Below are positions 60,570-64,000 of a DNA stretch of 64,000 bases, piece by piece. This DNA is from Ruminococcus sp. GTDB lineage: Bacteria > Bacillota > Clostridia > Oscillospirales > Acutalibacteraceae. The position numbers were made by a program, and so were the translations under genes. The stretch covers positions 74,076 to 138,075 of the forward strand of contig SFIQ01000005.1 of assembly GCA_004555265.1 (NCBI GenBank), written 5' to 3'. Positions within the stretch are counted from its first letter, which is position 1. Each line of letters starts with the position of its first letter. The notes under the pieces were generated by a model, which ran no database searches, was not told the origin of the DNA, and saw nothing but the letters and a program-made list of their open reading frames with translations.

Positions 60570-61096
60570 TGATATTGAAACAGGAATTATACATCGTCAG
60601 TTTGCCGGACTATTCTGTTTCTCCAATAATATCAGGTGCTACAAAGGAATATATCGGTACAAAAGAAGATATTGCCGATGTAATCCAAGACGGTGAGGTT
60701 ATAATCGCTAAACAAGGCGTTGTATTGTCGGATACGACTTATTATTGCCTTGCCGTAGAACATACTTTCATTAACACTTACGGATTTGATTACACTATTA
60801 AGACCGAAAAAACTGAAGCTGTAATTGTATACTTCTATGACGGAAAACGGTATATGAGATGTATCAAAACTAAGATGAAAGACTTGCAGATTGGCGTCGA
60901 TGGCCAGAATTATTACAAACCTGATTCATTTATGGGACACCCGAATATACTTTTCATCGAAAACGGCTGGCTATGCTCAAAACTCTTCGCCGTAGAGCAA
61001 GTATTCAAAAGCAAGAGAGATTGCTTATTAGATATCAATAACCCTTCACCAATCAAGTTTGAGTGTTTTTACACCGATATTTTTGGTGACGGTTAA
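60566..61096 (+). CDS. Uncharacterised element protein
   Basis: 176 residues from ATG 60566 or 60569 (overlapping the previous stop; TTG 60575 after AAGGAGTGATG is also possible). Beta-rich, with aromatic-heavy AT-rich coding (YIVSLPDYSVSPIISGATKE, AVIVYFYDGKRYMRC, NILFIENGWLCSKLFAVEQV). No motif recognised. Its place between DUF6809-like and TnpV-like genes marks it as element cargo or maintenance. Confidence 0.75.
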   Translation: MMILKQELYIVSLPDYSVSPIISGATKEYIGTKEDIADVIQDGEVIIAKQGVVLSDTTYYCLAVEHTFINTYGFDYTIKTEKTEAVIVYFYDGKRYMRCIKTKMKDLQIGVDGQNYYKPDSFMGHPNILFIENGWLCSKLFAVEQVFKSKRDCLLDINNPSPIKFECFYTDIFGDG

Positions 61097-61114
61097 TGAA
61101 GGAGGATTTATAAT

Positions 61115-61486
61115 ATGAAATTATTGTTTGAAGAGTATGGAGGCACATATACAATGCAAGGCGATTACCGTCTGCCAAATATAGTCTTACCCGCCGAAGA
61201 AGAACGCCCTATCGGCGTATGGGGGCAGCGCCGACTACGATACTTGAAACAACACCACAAAGTCCTGTATTACAATCTACTCACTTCCGGCAAACTTCAT
61301 TCCCACCTCGCCGATACCGAAAAACAGGCACATGCTCTCTTTTCTCGGTTGGTAAAAGAATACGCCGAAAAGGAAGGCGTCACGGAACAGCTCAAATCCA
61401 TCGACCAAATGGCGTGGGTGCGGAGGATGAATAATATTCGTGATCGAGCAACTGAGGTTGTTAATTCAGAGGTGGTGCTCATATGA
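61115..61486 (+). CDS. TnpV-like transposon-encoded protein
   Basis: 123 residues. FEEYGGTYTMQGDYRLPNI, RPIGVWGQRRLRYLKQHHK and the C-terminal VTEQLKSIDQMAWVRRMNNI with NNIRDRATEVV match TnpV, a small protein of clostridial transposons whose role is not known. AAGGAGG precedes ATG 61115. Stop overlaps the next small gene as ATGA. Confidence 0.88.
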   Translation: MKLLFEEYGGTYTMQGDYRLPNIVLPAEEERPIGVWGQRRLRYLKQHHKVLYYNLLTSGKLHSHLADTEKQAHALFSRLVKEYAEKEGVTEQLKSIDQMAWVRRMNNIRDRATEVVNSEVVLI

Positions 61487-61629
61487 GAAAACGAACATAC
61501 TATCTTCACCTAACCGATACAGAACACCGCCTCATCCCTCAATGCTTGCTTGAATACCGCAACAAGCTAATTTCCCAAGGCAAATACACCGACGGTGTCG
61601 ATGAACTCATAATCAAATACGCAAAATAA
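61483..61629 (+). CDS. Small conserved mobile-element protein
   Basis: 48 residues from ATG 61483 (GAGGTGG upstream): basic start MRKRTYYLHLTDTEHRLIP, then EYRNKLISQGKYTDGVDELI. It resembles a ribbon-helix-helix-sized protein but no clear RHH is seen. The ATGA overlap with the TnpV-like gene supports it. Confidence 0.65.
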   Translation: MRKRTYYLHLTDTEHRLIPQCLLEYRNKLISQGKYTDGVDELIIKYAK

Positions 61630-61675
61630 CAACAGGCGCGGGAGTTTATCTCCTCGTGCCAGCAGTTATACTGAA

Positions 61676-62152
61676 TTAAGATGAAAGAATTTCCATGAAA
61701 TCATCGTAAGAAATATATTTAACATTTAGTTCTTCGCAAATATTGGGAAGCTGAGCAGAGTGTGGTTTGTATGTCTCACTTGTAACTAAAATAGCATTTA
61801 AAGTTTTTGCTTTTGCTACAAGATAAGCATCTGCAGAAGGACGGTTGTTAAGTATATTTTTAGTGTGAACACTCTCTTGCATCTTTGATTTTAGGAACAG
61901 TTCTTTAAGTATTAAAGATTCAGCATTGGTAGGTTTTAAGAACATTTCTTTTCTGCTTTTTACCCACTTGAAATTTTCACTATTTGGCGAATAATGATTG
62001 GCAATTTCATTAAAGCACTCATCAACTGAAACAACAGTATTATTGGCTATTGCTTCATCCAATGCTTCCCAAACAACTTCAAACGCTTTTCCTTTTTTGG
62101 GGAAATGATCAAGCAGTTTTCTGAAAATGTTAGTATCTAAAACATATACCAT
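61676..62152 (-). CDS. PIN-domain toxin-like protein (DUF4411 type)
   Basis: 158 residues. Acidic PIN residues are visible: Asp6 in VYVLDTNIFRKLL, Glu45/Glu49 in VDECFNEIANHY, Asp108 in PSADAYLVAKAKTLNA, and TSET near 123-126. PIN proteins are Mg-dependent RNases, often toxins. The start overlaps the stop of the XRE-ImmA gene by 1 base, so the two form a pair, as known for DUF4411 genes next to XRE/ImmA proteins (from memory of annotated neighbourhoods). Confidence 0.85.
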   Translation of the reverse strand: MVYVLDTNIFRKLLDHFPKKGKAFEVVWEALDEAIANNTVVSVDECFNEIANHYSPNSENFKWVKSRKEMFLKPTNAESLILKELFLKSKMQESVHTKNILNNRPSADAYLVAKAKTLNAILVTSETYKPHSAQLPNICEELNVKYISYDDFMEILSS

Positions 62153-63309
62153 TATTTCAACCCCCTAAAATATGCGCTTTCAAGTTTAGGGAGATGATCA
62201 ATTTTACTATTTAACATTTCACTCGCACGAACATTATCAATACGACCGGAAAAGTATTCCCTAAATACATCTCCAGTATATCGATGACCCAAGTATGATA
62301 ACTTTGTCAAATAGTAATTTCCGCCACCACTCTCTTTGCTTTTCTTTGGAAGATTGCGCAAGGCATCTCCGTAGAAAGTTTCCTTTAATCTGTCATAGTC
62401 CGAATGCGTTATTATTTTCATTGTAAGAAGCTTATACATAATTGCTTCTTTACTGACTGAATATAGGATCGCTAAATCAGTAATTCTATCTTCGTCAATT
62501 GGAGCCTTTTCCAACTCAATTTTAAAGTCATCTATCGGAACAAGAAACGCATTAGCAAAAACATCGCATTGTTTCTCACTTTGGGTTTGCTGATCATTTA
62601 AGTACACATAAAAATCGTCCCTAATGATTTCAGCGCCACTCGTATTAGATATCAAGTGATACAACTCGTGAAACAATGTGAAATTCTGTCGAGCAAAAGA
62701 CATTGAATTGTTGATGATAATGATTGGGTATTGGTCATCATTCAAACAAAGACCTGAGACGTTGTTGTCTTTGAAAGAGTCTTTAAAAACATATATACCT
62801 AATTCGTAAAACTTTTCTCTGAATATTTCAAAAACAACTTTTGCACTTTTTCGACCTTTTTGTGATCTAATCGGAAATGCCATAATATTTCTAATATAAT
62901 CACAAAGTTCGTTTGTCTGTTTAGGAAAGTCTGATCGATTACTCAAAACACTTTGCTTATCGCCATATAATTCATGTAGGCTAAGTTGATATGCTTTTGC
63001 CTTTTCGAATTGAATTATTACATTTTTGCTTAACCCATCAACAACTTCTTCCGGCAAGGTTCTCAGATCGCCCTTGATTGGAGGAAGTGTCGGCGGTTCC
63101 GGAAAGAAAAAAATGGCACTCGGCTTGTGGAATACGTCACTTACCTTTTTCAAGTTTGCATATGTGGGAAAATCAGAACCATCTTCCCAATTACAATATT
63201 TTTGATAGTCAACTCCAATAGCAGTAGCGGCTTCTTCAAGGGACATATTGTAAAATTCTCGTGCCCACTTAAGAATATTGCCATTTACTCCAGTTAGGAC
63301 CTCTGCCAA
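62152..63309 (-). CDS. XRE-HTH / ImmA-IrrE metallopeptidase fusion, putative antitoxin or regulator
   Basis: 385 residues from TTG 63309 after AAAGGAGGTG. The N-terminal XRE HTH (REFYNMSLEEAATAIGVDYQKYCNWEDG) is joined to a zinc-peptidase domain with HELYH in FTLFHELYHLIS (about residue 215) and a downstream acidic DVFANAFLVP (QCDVFANAFLVPIDDF), the COG2856 pattern. Such proteins cut repressors or act as antitoxins for PIN partners. It follows the methyltransferase gene by 15 bases. Confidence 0.9.
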   Translation of the reverse strand: MAEVLTGVNGNILKWAREFYNMSLEEAATAIGVDYQKYCNWEDGSDFPTYANLKKVSDVFHKPSAIFFFPEPPTLPPIKGDLRTLPEEVVDGLSKNVIIQFEKAKAYQLSLHELYGDKQSVLSNRSDFPKQTNELCDYIRNIMAFPIRSQKGRKSAKVVFEIFREKFYELGIYVFKDSFKDNNVSGLCLNDDQYPIIIINNSMSFARQNFTLFHELYHLISNTSGAEIIRDDFYVYLNDQQTQSEKQCDVFANAFLVPIDDFKIELEKAPIDEDRITDLAILYSVSKEAIMYKLLTMKIITHSDYDRLKETFYGDALRNLPKKSKESGGGNYYLTKLSYLGHRYTGDVFREYFSGRIDNVRASEMLNSKIDHLPKLESAYFRGLK

Positions 63310-63324
63310 TTTATGACACCTCCT

Positions 63325-64000
63325 TTATTTTAAAACCAATTTTATTTTTTCGGCTATTCGTTTAATCACAGGAACAACAACGCTATTGCCGCATTGTTTA
63401 TATGCGCTTGGCAGTGGGATTTTTGGGAATCGATATTCTTTGGGAAATCCTTGTAATGCAAGGCATTCATACGGCGTGATTTTTCTAATACCATAATCCT
63501 CCAATACTATTGGAACTCTATCCGGATATGTTCCCATATTAGCCGTCAATGTTGGGCAAATATAGTAAGCTTTTCGGGACACCCCTGAATCATAAATTTT
63601 ATACAATGCCCGTTTGTCCGCTACTATTCTTTTTAGATCTTTATAATATGGACTGTTCTCGTTATAGTAATAGGAATTATCATGCTTAATATCTCTTTTG
63701 ATAATATCATTGAGCTGTACGGTGCGTTCAATCTTTTCCGGAAATTTGAATTTTTCGCACTTTTCCTCGTCAAGAAAAGCAACGATAAATATCCGAGTTC
63801 TAATTTGGGGAACATTTCCATACTCTGTTGCATCCATTACTGAATAACGTAAACTATATCCCAATGGTGCCAGTGCATTGTATATTGCTAAAAATGTTTT
63901 CCCGTCATCATGTTTTATCAAGTTTGAAACATTTTCTAAAAATATAATCTTAGGTTGTTTCTCTTTAACAACACGAACAATTTCATAAAATAAAGTTCCT
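63325..64000 (-). CDS. C5-cytosine DNA methyltransferase, 5' part outside window
   Basis: Leftward frame entering at the window end. Visible motifs: IV (FLENVSNL, catalytic ENV), VIII (PQIRTRIFIVAF, QxRxR), a target-recognition region, IX and X (QCGNSVVVPVIKRIAEKI). SAM motif I and the PCQ nucleophile loop (motif IV is the ENV part here) lie beyond base 64000. Coding runs without stop from 64000 to TAA 63325-63327. It may be an orphan methylase or part of a restriction system whose nuclease is outside the window. Composition is AT-rich compared with host genes. Confidence 0.93.
   Translation of the reverse strand, partial: GTLFYEIVRVVKEKQPKIIFLENVSNLIKHDDGKTFLAIYNALAPLGYSLRYSVMDATEYGNVPQIRTRIFIVAFLDEEKCEKFKFPEKIERTVQLNDIIKRDIKHDNSYYYNENSPYYKDLKRIVADKRALYKIYDSGVSRKAYYICPTLTANMGTYPDRVPIVLEDYGIRKITPYECLALQGFPKEYRFPKIPLPSAYKQCGNSVVVPVIKRIAEKIKLVLK

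Overview
The window is chromosomal DNA from a spore-forming, low-copy-repeat-rich gut Clostridium relative (class Clostridia, probably an Oscillospiraceae/Ruminococcaceae-type lineage), plus the start of an integrated mobile element. The assignment is inference. It rests on a meso-DAP type MurE (DNPR motif), the clostridial IspH-ribosomal S1 fusion, sporulation genes (ylbJ, yqfC, yqfD), a valS T-box, a bile-salt-hydrolase-like enzyme, several glycosidases, AGGAGG-type ribosome sites and frequent TTG starts.

Layout. 1-13.7 kb: a complete dcw cell-wall/division cluster on + (rsmH 3' end, ftsL, a PASTA-bearing PBP, murE, murF, mraY, ftsW, murG, murA, divIB), then ftsZ behind its own sigma-A promoter. 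13.8-22 kb: ackA (-) diverging from tmcAL, an RpiR regulator, a HI0933-type flavoprotein, cmk, plsC and ispH-rpsA. 22-24.3 kb: a GH27 alpha-galactosidase with a module inserted in the barrel, and an orphan AT-rich gene. 24.6-31.4 kb: ylbJ (-) diverging from yqfC-yqfD, phoH, ybeY, dgkA, era, a yqzL-like small gene and recO. 31.4-42 kb: palindromic repeats, a GPH sugar symporter, rnhA, a HAD phosphatase, a MITE-like element, exonuclease III, folC, a GH38 alpha-mannosidase and a repeat array enclosing a GIY-YIG nuclease. 42-55.8 kb: two mosaic XRE regulators, comF, T-box/valS, an LTA-synthase-like enzyme, a GNAT/beta-galactosidase pair, alkD, a Crp/Fnr regulator with a ferredoxin, and a choloylglycine hydrolase. 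55.8-58.3 kb: repeats, a TipAL-like MerR regulator and an alpha/beta hydrolase.

At 58,338-58,393 lies the displaced 3' half of a tRNA-Ser gene (anticodon loop to CCA), which I read as an integration scar. Everything to its right is accessory: an excisionase-like HTH protein, a frameshifted small acidic gene, a small HNH endonuclease preceded by a consensus promoter and about 340 nt of highly foldable leader, DUF6809-like and TnpV-like genes, and a leftward C5-cytosine methyltransferase / XRE-ImmA / PIN-toxin operon that runs off the window end. No integrase is in view.

How the genes fit together: the dcw genes make lipid II and build the septum; DgkA recycles the undecaprenyl carrier. Era, YbeY, RsmH and S1 serve the ribosome. 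The three glycosidases, the GPH symporter and the bile-salt-hydrolase-like enzyme suggest life on host or dietary glycans. The strongest candidates for something undescribed are the HNH-linked structured RNA (59.8-60.18 kb), the GIY-YIG gene sitting between the arms of a REPIN-like repeat (41.36-41.71 kb), and the methyltransferase/ImmA/PIN cargo.
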